Below, one piece after another: positions 1 to 6,901 of a DNA stretch of 9,627 bases. Within the stretch, counting starts at the first letter, position 1; the number at the start of each line of letters is the position of its first letter. Under the pieces are notes generated by a model, which was not told the DNA's origin, made no database searches, and was given only the letters and a program-made list of their open reading frames with translations. The stretch is from assembly GCA_903970355.1 (NCBI GenBank), contig CAJCIF010000058.1, positions 1 through 9,627 on the forward strand, in the 5' to 3' direction. The position numbers were made by a program, and so were the translations under genes. This DNA is from Actinomycetota bacterium. GTDB lineage: Bacteria > Cyanobacteriota > Vampirovibrionia > Obscuribacterales > Obscuribacteraceae.

Positions 1-153
1 TACGGCGGCAAGGGTTCGGAAGCTCACAAAGCTGCCGTCACCGGTGATACCGTTGGAGATCCTTATAAAGACACGGCCGGTCCGGCTATCAACCCAATGA
101 TCAAAATCTTGAATATCGTTTCCTTGCTTCTCGTTTCATATCTCGTTCACTAA
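1..153 (+). CDS. hppA: Membrane-bound proton-translocating pyrophosphatase, C-terminal fragment
   Basis: The window opens inside this gene; 50 residues and a TAA stop are present. They include the block [20 protein letters not shown] followed by [11 protein letters not shown] and a short hydrophobic end. This is the conserved last cytoplasmic loop and final transmembrane helix of H+/Na+-translocating pyrophosphatases. Family knowledge: these integral membrane proteins (about 650-800 residues, 15-17 helices) hydrolyse cytoplasmic pyrophosphate and pump protons or sodium ions outward; the lysine and aspartates in this loop belong to the Mg-PPi binding site. The residues that distinguish K+-dependent from K+-independent forms, and the ion specificity, lie upstream and cannot be judged. 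The GNAT gene follows after 23 bp on the same strand. The family call is secure; only the subtype is open. Confidence 0.95.
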   Translation, partial: YGGKGSEAHKAAVTGDTVGDPYKDTAGPAINPMIKILNIVSLLLVSYLVH

Positions 154-157
154 CGGC

Positions 158-171
158 AAGGCGAGCGCCTT
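158..171 (+). terminator. Short hairpin in the hppA-GNAT gap
   Basis: AAGGC and GCCTT pair around a four-base loop (GAGC) directly after the hppA stop, followed by only a couple of T residues. It could be a weak terminator or attenuator. It also sequesters the only Shine-Dalgarno-like purines (AAGG) upstream of the next gene. There is no long T tract, so strong intrinsic termination is not supported. Confidence 0.3.
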
Positions 172-176
172 TCGTC

Positions 177-668
177 ATGCAGATTCGAATAGCTACCAGT
201 CAAGACGAAAATAAGATTCGAGCTCTGGCGCAAGAGATTGCCTCCGAATGTGGTGGCATCTTTGATCTCGAAGGCAAAGATGCAGCTTTGAAAGATATCG
301 AGCAAAATTTCTTTGGCAAAGACGGAATATTCATTGTTGCTGATGAAGAAAAAGAAATCGTCGGCTATGCGTGCGCAAACAGACTTGATGAAAATGCAGC
401 TTGTTTGCGAGCAATTTGTGTATCTGCGAAAGCTCGCCATAAGGGAATTGCTAGGGAAATGATAAAGATTGTTCTCATGCATGAAGAAAAAATGGGCTTC
501 AAAAATATGAGATTGGGAGCGAATCCGTTTGTTGCCGCTGAGGTTGCAACAAAACAAGATCTGCATCTGGAGAACTTCTTTGCCAATTGTGGTTTTGTAC
601 CACTTTCGCAAAAAGGATCGCCAATTGAGGGTGCTTTTGCTGGCAACTACATATTTACTCAGTCCTGA
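177..668 (+). CDS. GNAT-family N-acetyltransferase
   Basis: The 163-residue protein is a single GNAT domain. Residues 3-20 (IRIATSQDENKIRALAQE) are the usual first strand and helix. Residues 50-66 give the central strands (IFIVADEEKEIVGYA). Motif A, the acetyl-CoA pyrophosphate-binding loop, is at about 77-96: LRAICVSAKARHKGIAREMI, where RHKGIA matches the R/QxxGxG/A signature. Motif B is near 134-143 (FFANCGFVPL). Family knowledge: such enzymes move an acetyl group from acetyl-CoA to an amine on a small molecule or protein. The substrate cannot be told from sequence. The ATG at 177 puts the first strand at residue 3, so it is a good start, although its ribosome site is poor and lies in a hairpin. 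The gene is 23 bp downstream of hppA and may be cotranscribed with it. Confidence 0.88.
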   Translation: MQIRIATSQDENKIRALAQEIASECGGIFDLEGKDAALKDIEQNFFGKDGIFIVADEEKEIVGYACANRLDENAACLRAICVSAKARHKGIAREMIKIVLMHEEKMGFKNMRLGANPFVAAEVATKQDLHLENFFANCGFVPLSQKGSPIEGAFAGNYIFTQS

Positions 669-670
669 TT

Positions 671-679
671 TGGTATACT
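671..679 (+). promoter_or_regulatory. Possible extended -10 promoter for the repeat-tailed protein
   Basis: The short gap after the GNAT stop holds TGGTATACT, an extended -10 element (TGn plus TATACT) that needs no strong -35. Transcription would begin near 686, close to the small palindrome GGTTAACC at 685-692, leaving a leader of about 19 nt before the ATG at 705. The purine stretch GAGAA at 693-697 is a weak ribosome site. This is inferred from consensus match only. Confidence 0.4.
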
Positions 680-704
680 CGCCGGGTTAACCGAGAATTT
701 ATAT

Positions 705-1718
705 ATGCCTAAATCAAGATCCGGCGGTGAAGACACCGAGCCGGAAGCAGCTCCAAGAACTCAAGCACGAAGACTTGATTCTGAACGTCAGGAAGAATTT
801 AAACAAGCCCGCCGTGATCGCGAACAAGAAGAATCCGGTGAAGGCGAAACTGAAGGTGTAAGAGAGCGCCGCCCTCCCAAACCTAAACAAGAAGACAACG
901 TTAGCCTTTGGCTCACAGATCGCATGATGATGCTCGCCGGTGAACTTGCCGATGAAGCGAAAATGCCATTGCGCACTTACTTAACGGAAGCGCTCAAATA
1001 CATTCTTTTGGCACACGCAAAACGCACGGGCAATTCGAAATATGTTGGTGAATTCGTCAACAAAAACGAACGCAAAGTCTCAACATGGAGACCGGAAAGA
1101 GAAGAAGGCGAGGAAGGCGAAGACAGTACTGAACATACAGAAGGTGCAGAGCGTCCGCGTCGTTCTTACAGAGAATCTGGCGAACGTCCGGCAAGACGCA
1201 GTTTCGGAGACTCTTCTGATCGCCGTCCCGCTCGCAGAACATTCGGCGGATCTGATGATCGTCGACCGGCAAGAAGAACATCAGGTGAATCAGAGGAAAG
1301 ACGCCCATACCGAAGACCAGAGGGTGAATCTGGAGAAAGGCGTTCATTTAGAAAACCGGAAGGTGATTCTGGAGAACGACGGCCATACAGAAGACCGGAA
1401 GGTGATACTGGAGAACGACGTCCATTTAGAAAACCGGAAGGTGATTCTGGAGAAAGACGGCCATATAGAAAACCAGAAGGTGATTCTGGAGAAAGACGGC
1501 CGTACAGAAAACCGGAAGGTGATTCTGGAGAGAGACGGCCATATAGAAAACCAGAAGGTGGATCAAGTTCCGGATACAAAGCAAAATCCGGCGGTTGGAA
1601 AAAACCTTCAGGCGGAACGCGATCGTCTGGCTCTGGTGGCGGCTGGGGAAATAAATCAGGTGGCAAGTCTTATGGCAAGAAGCCTGCTGGTGCCAGTCGT
1701 AAACCGCGTTCTAAATAG
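705..1718 (+). CDS. RHH-like domain protein with Arg-rich 13-residue repeat tail
   Basis: The 337-residue protein has three parts. Residues 1-64 are charged and probably disordered. Residues 65-118 form the only folded-looking segment: a strand (NVSLWLT), a helix (about 72-86), a turn and a second helix (about 88-106), which is the layout of a ribbon-helix-helix DNA-binding domain. From about residue 155 to 283 come ten copies of a 13-residue unit, degenerate at first and then nearly perfect (consensus EGDSGERRPYRKP). A Gly/Ser/Lys/Arg-rich end (284-337) with no acidic residues follows. The composition resembles RGG-type nucleic-acid-binding tails. Differences between the best repeat units are mostly synonymous in this frame, which supports it as the coding one. 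I do not recognise a named family; nucleic-acid binding is an inference. The stop is 6 bp from the stop of the convergent phosphate transporter gene. Confidence 0.8.
   Translation: MPKSRSGGEDTEPEAAPRTQARRLDSERQEEFKQARRDREQEESGEGETEGVRERRPPKPKQEDNVSLWLTDRMMMLAGELADEAKMPLRTYLTEALKYILLAHAKRTGNSKYVGEFVNKNERKVSTWRPEREEGEEGEDSTEHTEGAERPRRSYRESGERPARRSFGDSSDRRPARRTFGGSDDRRPARRTSGESEERRPYRRPEGESGERRSFRKPEGDSGERRPYRRPEGDTGERRPFRKPEGDSGERRPYRKPEGDSGERRPYRKPEGDSGERRPYRKPEGGSSSGYKAKSGGWKKPSGGTRSSGSGGGWGNKSGGKSYGKKPAGASRKPRSK
1167..1553 (+). repeat. 39-bp tandem repeat array inside the Arg-rich CDS
   Basis: Six clear 39-bp units occupy 1320-1553 (starting at 1320, 1359, 1398, 1437, 1476 and 1515). They are preceded by three diverged 39-bp units from 1203 and a 36-bp one from 1167. 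Each unit encodes 13 residues in phase. The units at 1437 and 1515 differ by one silent base (GAA/GAG), while the unit between them differs from the 1437 unit at three silent third positions. This looks like expansion by unit duplication followed by synonymous drift. Copy number may vary between strains. Confidence 0.9.
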
Positions 1719-1724
1719 TCGAAA

Positions 1725-2765
1725 TCAGCCCTTGATCAATAATTCAAGCCAGTGGAAGAAGACGGCGTGAATTAGAAAAGCCATGATGGCAGCACCCGGT
1801 ATGGTAAAAAACCAGGCCGCCAGCATGTCGCGTGCGACCAACCAGTGAACGCCTTTACCGCGTTGTGCTGCTCCGACTCCAATCACGCTGGAGGCGATAA
1901 CTTGTGATGCTGAAATGGGACCACCGCTAGCCGAGCCGTACAAAACAACAATCGCAGAAGCTGCTTGAGCAGTTAAGGCGTGCAAAGACGTTACTTTGAA
2001 AATGCCCTGGCCAATGCGTTTTACTATGCCGGGTGCAAATGAAATGACACCAAAGGCCATTGCTGAACCACTCAAAATTCGGACCCAATTCGGGATTTCT
2101 GTACTTTGACTGGGATCAACTGCGTTCAAAGCCAGAACAATCAAGCCCATCGCTTTTTGTGTGTCGTTGGCACCATGTCCAAAAGCGAGGGCGGATGTGA
2201 CAAAGAGCTGCAGAACGTTGATTACCTTTTCAATTTTTCGGTTTGCTCTTATGAGAAGGGCAATCATAATAAGAAGCAAAAGATAACCGGCTCCAAAGCC
2301 AATGAGCGGCGATAGGAAGAGGCTGAAAATAACTTTCCAGAGACCTGTTGCCTGAATGACGTGATCGATCGTTCCCCAAGTAATGTACTGAGCGCCATGA
2401 CTTTCAGTAATGACGGCTCCTAGAATTCCACCGATGAGCGCATGGGTGGAACTGGATGGAATTTTGACTGCTCGCGTAAAGTAATTCCAGAAAATAGCAG
2501 CTGTCAATCCGCTTGCTAGTACGGGCAAGATGCTGGCCCGATCCGGATAACTCGTAATGGAGCGAATCGCTTGCGCAACAGCGGAACCTCCGAAATAGGC
2601 TCCCATAAATTCGAAAAGAGCAACAATAAAAATGGTTGCATAGGGAGGAATCGCCTTGGTGGCGATTGCTGTTGCTGCGACAGAACTGCCGTCCTGGAAG
2701 CCGTTTGTATAAGTGAAAACACAGCTTATGAGAATGACGGAAATAAGAAGTGCATGTGGATCCAC
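1725..2765 (-). CDS. pit: Pit-family inorganic phosphate transporter
   Basis: This 346-residue, very hydrophobic protein belongs to the Pho4/PiT family of low-affinity phosphate permeases driven by a proton (or sodium) gradient, often carrying metal-phosphate complexes. The duplicated signature is visible: TNGFQDGSS at residues 20-28 (a variant of the usual FNGFNDGAN) and GHGANDTQKAMG at 196-207. Also present are SSSTHALIGG at 104-113 and, in the second half, GGPISASQVIASSVIGVGAA at 281-300. I count about ten transmembrane segments. The start is a GTG at 2765-2763, 12 bp after the DUF47 gene, with only a weak ribosome site; no better in-frame start is obvious. It is the last gene of the probable three-gene operon. 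The length is slightly short for bacterial Pit proteins but close to archaeal and DUF47-linked members. Confidence 0.95.
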   Translation of the reverse strand: MDPHALLISVILISCVFTYTNGFQDGSSVAATAIATKAIPPYATIFIVALFEFMGAYFGGSAVAQAIRSITSYPDRASILPVLASGLTAAIFWNYFTRAVKIPSSSTHALIGGILGAVITESHGAQYITWGTIDHVIQATGLWKVIFSLFLSPLIGFGAGYLLLLIMIALLIRANRKIEKVINVLQLFVTSALAFGHGANDTQKAMGLIVLALNAVDPSQSTEIPNWVRILSGSAMAFGVISFAPGIVKRIGQGIFKVTSLHALTAQAASAIVVLYGSASGGPISASQVIASSVIGVGAAQRGKGVHWLVARDMLAAWFFTIPGAAIMAFLIHAVFFHWLELLIKG

Positions 2766-2777
2766 GTTCGTAGCCTG

Positions 2778-3416
2778 CTAGCGCAATTTGACGATGACGT
2801 GTTCCAGTTTTACTCCGACAATATCGATGCGCTGAGCGATCGAAAGCAGACTGTTGTAGATTTCTTTTGTTTTGGCGATCAGCTTTAGATCGTCTCCGGC
2901 AAAAAGAGTGCGCACAGCTTGCCTGTAAATTTTCGAAGTGCGATTTTCGGAACGTCGGGCTAATTCCGCTTGTTCTGCTGCTTTGGGTAGATCCCTTTCG
3001 AGATATTCAAATGTGGCAAGCAGGCATCGAGCCCCTTCAACGAGGGTTGCGGCTAGCTCCTTCAAAAAATTATCGCTTGCTACATTTATCTGAAGTGCTT
3101 CAATTTCTCGGCACGTACTTTTGGCGCCATTAATTACTTCATCGAGATTTCGCGATAAATCATAGATGTCCTCTCGGTCGAAAGGCGTAATGAACGTGTC
3201 TGTTAGCTTTTTTTCGATATCTTTAACGATATCATCGGCTTCATGTTCAAAAGTGCGAACGGTTTCACAACGTCCCTGGGCTCCACTGTCGATCCACACC
3301 TTTAGCGCCTCAACTCCTTCCAGAGTTTTAGAGGACTGACTGATCAACAACTCATAAAAGTTGTTTTGGGGAGGGAAAATTTTTGTGAGCCAATTTGGAG
3401 CTTTTGCGTTATCCAC
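2778..3416 (-). CDS. DUF47 / PhoU-like phosphate transport accessory protein
   Basis: From the GTG at 3416-3414 the product has 212 residues, the normal DUF47 size. It is all-helical. The conserved start WLTKIFPPQNNFYELLISQS is at residues 9-28. The metal-binding-type motif FEHEADDIVKDIEKKL is at 56-71, and TPFDREDIYDLSRNLDEVING follows at 77-97. Family knowledge: DUF47 proteins resemble PhoU, are encoded next to Pit transporters and are thought to control or assist phosphate uptake. The reading frame stays open upstream to 3590, but that extension lies inside the preceding gene and has no family resemblance. The GTG overlaps the upstream stop by 8 bp and is preceded by GGGAG (3420-3424) and a perfect AAGGAG (3431-3436), which suggests translational coupling. 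Neither site has ideal spacing, so the exact start is less certain than the gene. Confidence 0.92.
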   Translation of the reverse strand: MDNAKAPNWLTKIFPPQNNFYELLISQSSKTLEGVEALKVWIDSGAQGRCETVRTFEHEADDIVKDIEKKLTDTFITPFDREDIYDLSRNLDEVINGAKSTCREIEALQINVASDNFLKELAATLVEGARCLLATFEYLERDLPKAAEQAELARRSENRTSKIYRQAVRTLFAGDDLKLIAKTKEIYNSLLSIAQRIDIVGVKLEHVIVKLR

Positions 3417-4422
3417 GTTCTCCCGGTTCACTCCTTGAGGCAAATGGACTCTGAGAGAGTAACTCAATGAGTGTTTTTTTGAAAGCATTTTTTGTGACCC
3501 GGCTGGGTCCTTCCCCGGTGAATTCCAGGTGCGGCTTTGCACTGCGCAGCGATCCGAAGCGCCAGGCGTTCGGTTCTGCCTCCATAGCATTGAACTGCTT
3601 GGCTACCTCGCCCAAATCTATTCGGGCGGCGGTTGAGCGAGAGGTGAGGCAAACCCCACTTTCCGGACGATAGTAAAACGAGCATAAGTCCCCGTTCAAA
3701 ATCATGATGCGAGATGACTTAGTACGGTTGTGAATGGCGATCGGGTGAAGGTTCAGAGCGTAAAGACGGGTCTTTTCTCCTTCACCACCGGCAATACCAG
3801 TTTTGGATTCAGCTTCGGCTTCAACAATAGCGAGATCCAAATCACCAAATTCCGTGATGACAATTTTTTTGTTTTCAAATGACTTTTCTGTCTCTTCAAG
3901 AGCCTGGTCTTGAGAAATCCAGTACTGCTCCAGGTAGTGAACCCTTTCAATAATTTTAGGCAGGCGAGGCAAGAGCTCTTCATAAAGAATATTTGTTATT
4001 TGCAAGGGATCTCTTTCAAAGACCGTTTGATTGAGAGGGGAAAGTCGCGGATTTTGCCAGGCGGCAATAACAAACGATGCCCGAACAACATCTTCATCCG
4101 TGCCCTCTTCAAATGTGCCAGCCCGTGCCAGGGCGAGCAATTCGGGCTCCAGACGAAAGGCCTCTTTGCCGTTCAATAGGCTGTAAAGCCCAACCAGGGT
4201 GTCCGTATCAAAGACGTTACTCGAGGCAAGTTCACACTTTTGGCAATCGCCATCTTGCCTTAGAAAATTGAAAACGATTTGAGAAGATAAATCCGCTTTG
4301 AGGTTTTGAGGCGTCAGGCTGCCAATTTCGTGCGAAAGATGAAGAACAGTTTCTTTATTTGGTTCGCCGTCAACAATTACATTTGGCAGACCGAAAGTTC
4401 GCTCATAGGCAGCGTATTGCAT
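3409..4422 (-). CDS. Uncharacterised protein upstream of DUF47-pit (DUF6687-like)
   Basis: This 337-residue soluble protein has no signal peptide or membrane segment. Distinct blocks are PNVIVDGEPNKETVLHLSHE (residues 13-32), TPQNLKADLSSQIVFNF (37-53), NVFDTDTLVGLYSLLNGKEA (69-88) and AWQNPRL (121-127). The second half includes YALNLHPIAIHNRTKSSRIM (221-240) and a C-terminal WRFGSLRSAKPHLEF (287-301). From memory the pattern, especially VVDG, LSH and FDxDxL, resembles the family of unknown function DUF6687. The acidic/His arrangement loosely recalls DHH phosphoesterases, but I cannot confirm a fold. It is the first gene of the set: its TAA stop overlaps the GTG of the DUF47 gene, so it is probably made together with the phosphate transporter. 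The start at 4422 puts the first conserved block at residue 13 and is preferred. A function in phosphate or polyphosphate handling is inferred from position only. Confidence 0.82.
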   Translation of the reverse strand: MQYAAYERTFGLPNVIVDGEPNKETVLHLSHEIGSLTPQNLKADLSSQIVFNFLRQDGDCQKCELASSNVFDTDTLVGLYSLLNGKEAFRLEPELLALARAGTFEEGTDEDVVRASFVIAAWQNPRLSPLNQTVFERDPLQITNILYEELLPRLPKIIERVHYLEQYWISQDQALEETEKSFENKKIVITEFGDLDLAIVEAEAESKTGIAGGEGEKTRLYALNLHPIAIHNRTKSSRIMILNGDLCSFYYRPESGVCLTSRSTAARIDLGEVAKQFNAMEAEPNAWRFGSLRSAKPHLEFTGEGPSRVTKNAFKKTLIELLSQSPFASRSEPGERG

Positions 4423-4457
4423 GAAAAGTTTCTTTATGCCCCGAGCTAAAGGAAAAT

Positions 4458-4466
4458 TTTATAGCA
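4458..4466 (-). promoter_or_regulatory. Possible extended -10 promoter for the phosphate operon
   Basis: Read on the minus strand this is TGCTATAAA, an extended -10 element about 36 bp before the ATG at 4422. Transcription would begin near 4451 with a leader of about 29 nt. No good -35 is seen at 17 bp, and no repeated Pho-box-like motif is evident. The call rests on consensus only. Confidence 0.4.
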
Positions 4467-4533
4467 TTGCCTTCTTTCACTGCGTTACAGAACAAGCAAC
4501 AAAGCGGGTTATTGCAGGTTATCCTGAGATCAT

Positions 4534-4542
4534 TGCCTATAA
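4534..4542 (+). promoter_or_regulatory. Possible promoter for the quinone oxidoreductase gene
   Basis: TGCCTATAA reads as an extended -10 (TGn plus CTATAA), with TTGCAG at 4512-4517 as a poorly spaced -35. It lies just upstream of the AAGGAG ribosome site at 4556-4561. Together with the opposite-strand element at 4458-4466 it would make 4423-4564 a shared divergent control region of about 140 bp. Weak evidence. Confidence 0.3.
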
Positions 4543-4564
4543 AATTGAGATCCCTAAGGAGCCA

Positions 4565-5563
4565 ATGTCACTGATGAAAGCACTTGTCTTGGATAAGCCC
4601 GGTACGCCGGAGACGCTATACACAACAGAAATTACTCAGCCTGAGCCTGGACCGGATGAGGTAAGGGTAAAGGTTCATGCAGTAGGTCTTAACCCTTTTG
4701 ATTACAAACTGGCCGCTTCTGGGTTTCCAGGTTGGGACTACCCAATGGTTCTGGGATTTGATGTTGCCGGCGTCATAGATAGGGTTGGCAGCGATGTCGA
4801 AGAATGGCAAGTGGGAGATCCGGTCTACTACCACGGCGATTTCACAAAGCAAGGTGGACTAGGTCAGTACGCCATAGCTTCATCCCACATAATTTCATGG
4901 CTTCCAGACGGATTATCTTTTAATGCAGCAGCTGCCCTCCCTTGCGCAGGTTTTACCGCTTATCAGGCCTTGCACCGCAAGCTCCATGTGCAATCGGGCC
5001 GAACCATTCTTATTCATGGTGGTGCCGGTGGTGTAGGTGGCTTTGCGATTCAACTGTGCAAACTAGCTTCAGTGAAAGTAATAACAACCTGCTCAAAACA
5101 CAACGCTAAATTTGTGCGCGACTTGGGTGCAGGCGAAGTAATTGATTATCAAAGCGAGAATGTTGCCGACTCCGTCCTCGAAATTACGAATGGACGCGGT
5201 GTTGACTACATTCTCGATACAGTGAGCAGCGAAAGCGCAACAAACTCACTCTCGATGTTGGCCTTCAATGGTGCAATCGCCTGTGTAGCCGGTTTGCCTG
5301 ACATAACAACAGTGCCACCATTCGAGAAAGGACTTTCTGTTCATGAAGTTGCACTCGGTGGTGCATTCCTTTCTGATGATCGAGTTGCACAAGAAGATCT
5401 GGCCAAAATCGGTATTGAATTCGGCGGCTTAGCCAGCAAAGGTTTGATTAAGCCAATGGTAGAAGAGGTCATTCCTCTTGAAGATGTGCCGGATGCTCTG
5501 GTCAGGCTCTCCATGCGCCATGTACGCGGCAAAATTGTCGTTGCGATCGTTACTTCAAGCTGA
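4565..5563 (+). CDS. Zinc-independent MDR oxidoreductase (quinone oxidoreductase-like)
   Basis: The 332-residue protein is a medium-chain dehydrogenase/reductase. The N-terminal GroES-like domain runs to about residue 125, with AVGLNPFDYKLAASG (39-53), VLGFDVAGVIDRVGSDV (62-78) and GDPVYY (84-89). The Rossmann domain carries the nucleotide-binding loop ILIHGGAGGVGGFAIQLCKL at 148-167, then LGAGEVIDY (187-195) and GRGVDYILDTV (210-220). The cysteine cluster of the structural zinc site of true alcohol dehydrogenases is absent, as in NADPH:quinone reductases. Family knowledge: such enzymes reduce quinones or unsaturated carbonyls with NADPH; the substrate is unknown here. The frame is open back to 4421, but the extra 48 residues fit no MDR family. 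AAGGAG at 4556-4561 lies 3 nt before the ATG at 4565 and 12 nt before that at 4574, so either start is possible. Confidence 0.92.
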   Translation: MSLMKALVLDKPGTPETLYTTEITQPEPGPDEVRVKVHAVGLNPFDYKLAASGFPGWDYPMVLGFDVAGVIDRVGSDVEEWQVGDPVYYHGDFTKQGGLGQYAIASSHIISWLPDGLSFNAAAALPCAGFTAYQALHRKLHVQSGRTILIHGGAGGVGGFAIQLCKLASVKVITTCSKHNAKFVRDLGAGEVIDYQSENVADSVLEITNGRGVDYILDTVSSESATNSLSMLAFNGAIACVAGLPDITTVPPFEKGLSVHEVALGGAFLSDDRVAQEDLAKIGIEFGGLASKGLIKPMVEEVIPLEDVPDALVRLSMRHVRGKIVVAIVTSS

Positions 5564-5569
5564 TTTCAA

Positions 5570-6901
5570 CTAATTAGCGCCTGCGTTTTTGAGACGAAGC
5601 AATTTGTCGCGTAATTGCCAGGCGAGATCATCATTGCGTTGGCCAAGACGATCCTCAAGCCTTCTGAGATGGTTGGCTACATCAGCATTTCCACTCATAT
5701 AACGAAGAGCGTTCTTATAAGAAAGCAGTGCTCCGTCATAGTCCTGAGCATATTTTTCCTGGTTGTAAGCCAGGTGAAACCAGGCCTCACCGAAATCGGG
5801 CTGGAGGGCAATAGCAGCTTTGTATTGCTCGATTGCTAAAGCATGTAAGTTTCGACCATCAAGAAATGAAGCGAGAGTGTAGTGGAAACGCGGGTTTCGT
5901 TTGAATCCAGCTCTTGTGAAAAGATCGTTCAAACCCGCCTTAACTTCGCTTTCAGAAAGGTGAGAAAGAATCGAGGCAAGGATTTGCTTTGGATCTTTGC
6001 CGCCCGGTACAAATTCTGATTCCTCAGCAATATAGATGCAGGCAGGAAGCAGGGCTCCTTTGAAATTGCCAGACCAATAAAGGCAACGAGCCAGGGCCAA
6101 ATCGAGCTCCTTGTTAATAGGGTTTTTGTCAAAGGCTGTTTGCAGGGGCTCAATTGCCTCAGCAATTTTGCCCATTTTTAAAAGGGCCATGCCTTTAACG
6201 TGATAGGCATCGGTCAGCTTGGGGTCTACTTTTAAGTCCTGATCGGCAAGTGTAATTGCTTGCATGTAATAGGCATAGCTTATATAAGGGTCTCGTTGTT
6301 GCTGGGCGCGAGTCAGGTTGATTTTCGCCATGGCCGTTGGTAATCCAACCACAGTTTTTCCCTTGCTCAAAGCCTCCGTGTAGAATTTGAACGCTGGCCC
6401 CAACTGGCTTTTCGATGCATAATAGTTGCCTACCCAATACGCAATTTCAGGACTTTTGGGGAAGCGCTTTCTTGCGCTTGTGATCAAATCTTCGGCCTCT
6501 TTTGTCTGACCCATTTGCAATTTCGCTTTTATTATTTGAGCCACAGGTTCAGGAGCATCGGGTGCAAGCTTGACCGCTGCATTGAACTGCTCGAGGGCCT
6601 CATCCTTTAGCCCGAGCGTTTGCAGGCACAGACCAAGGACTAATCGAATGCGGTAATTGTTTGGGTCTTTATCAACCAGAGCTTGAATTTGTTGAAGCGA
6701 CTGTTCCGAGACTTTTTCTGAATTCGCTTCCGCTTCTATTTTGTCCAGAAGTAATTTTTGGGGTTCTGCGGCAGTAGAAGCACTGACCGACGTAGAAGCC
6801 GATTTAGAAGAAGGATCTTCTATAACTGCTCCCTGACTGCCAGGGGCGGTGCAAAATGTGCACAACAATGTGAGAGCAAAAATTGGAAAACGCATTTTCA
6901 T
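5570..6901 (-). CDS. Exported TPR-repeat protein
   Basis: This 443-residue protein begins with a signal peptide: KMR, a hydrophobic core (FPIFALTLLCTF) and a likely cleavage near residue 25 (GSQGA). No lipobox is seen, so it is probably periplasmic or secreted and soluble. A Ser/Thr/Ala-rich linker (31-47) follows. The rest is helical repeats: clear tetratricopeptide units at about 82-115, 116-149, 150-183, 229-263, 336-369 and 370-405, with less regular helices in between. The motifs LGLCLQTLGLKDEALEQFNA and VKGMALLKMGKIAEAIEPLQ show the TPR pattern well. No catalytic domain is visible. Family knowledge: TPRs are protein-binding scaffolds; the partner is unknown. It is monocistronic between two oppositely oriented genes and ends 6 bp from the oxidoreductase stop. 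ATGs at 6901 and 6895 are both possible starts. Confidence 0.88.
   Translation of the reverse strand: MKMRFPIFALTLLCTFCTAPGSQGAVIEDPSSKSASTSVSASTAAEPQKLLLDKIEAEANSEKVSEQSLQQIQALVDKDPNNYRIRLVLGLCLQTLGLKDEALEQFNAAVKLAPDAPEPVAQIIKAKLQMGQTKEAEDLITSARKRFPKSPEIAYWVGNYYASKSQLGPAFKFYTEALSKGKTVVGLPTAMAKINLTRAQQQRDPYISYAYYMQAITLADQDLKVDPKLTDAYHVKGMALLKMGKIAEAIEPLQTAFDKNPINKELDLALARCLYWSGNFKGALLPACIYIAEESEFVPGGKDPKQILASILSHLSESEVKAGLNDLFTRAGFKRNPRFHYTLASFLDGRNLHALAIEQYKAAIALQPDFGEAWFHLAYNQEKYAQDYDGALLSYKNALRYMSGNADVANHLRRLEDRLGQRNDDLAWQLRDKLLRLKNAGAN

Noticed and set aside
1320..1553. Regular 39-bp repeats as a possible CRISPR array
   Set aside because: The units are directly abutting with no unique spacers and encode an in-phase peptide repeat, so this is a coding tandem repeat.
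1166..1666. 166-residue minus-strand open frame rich in Pro, Ser and Gly
   Set aside because: It is the complement of the 39-bp coding repeat; the silent-change pattern fits the plus-strand frame, and the minus product has only repeat composition.
3417..3590. Upstream extension of the DUF47 frame to an ATG at 3590 (or 3488)
   Set aside because: The added residues lie inside the preceding gene and do not resemble the family; the GTG at 3416 gives the normal length.
4421..4564. N-terminal extension of the oxidoreductase from the ATG at 4421
   Set aside because: The 48 extra residues match nothing in MDR proteins and overlap the start of the divergent gene; AAGGAG lies just before 4565.
4423..4564. 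Pho-box-type operator for the phosphate operon
   Set aside because: No repeated 7- to 8-bp motif with 11-bp phasing is visible on either strand.
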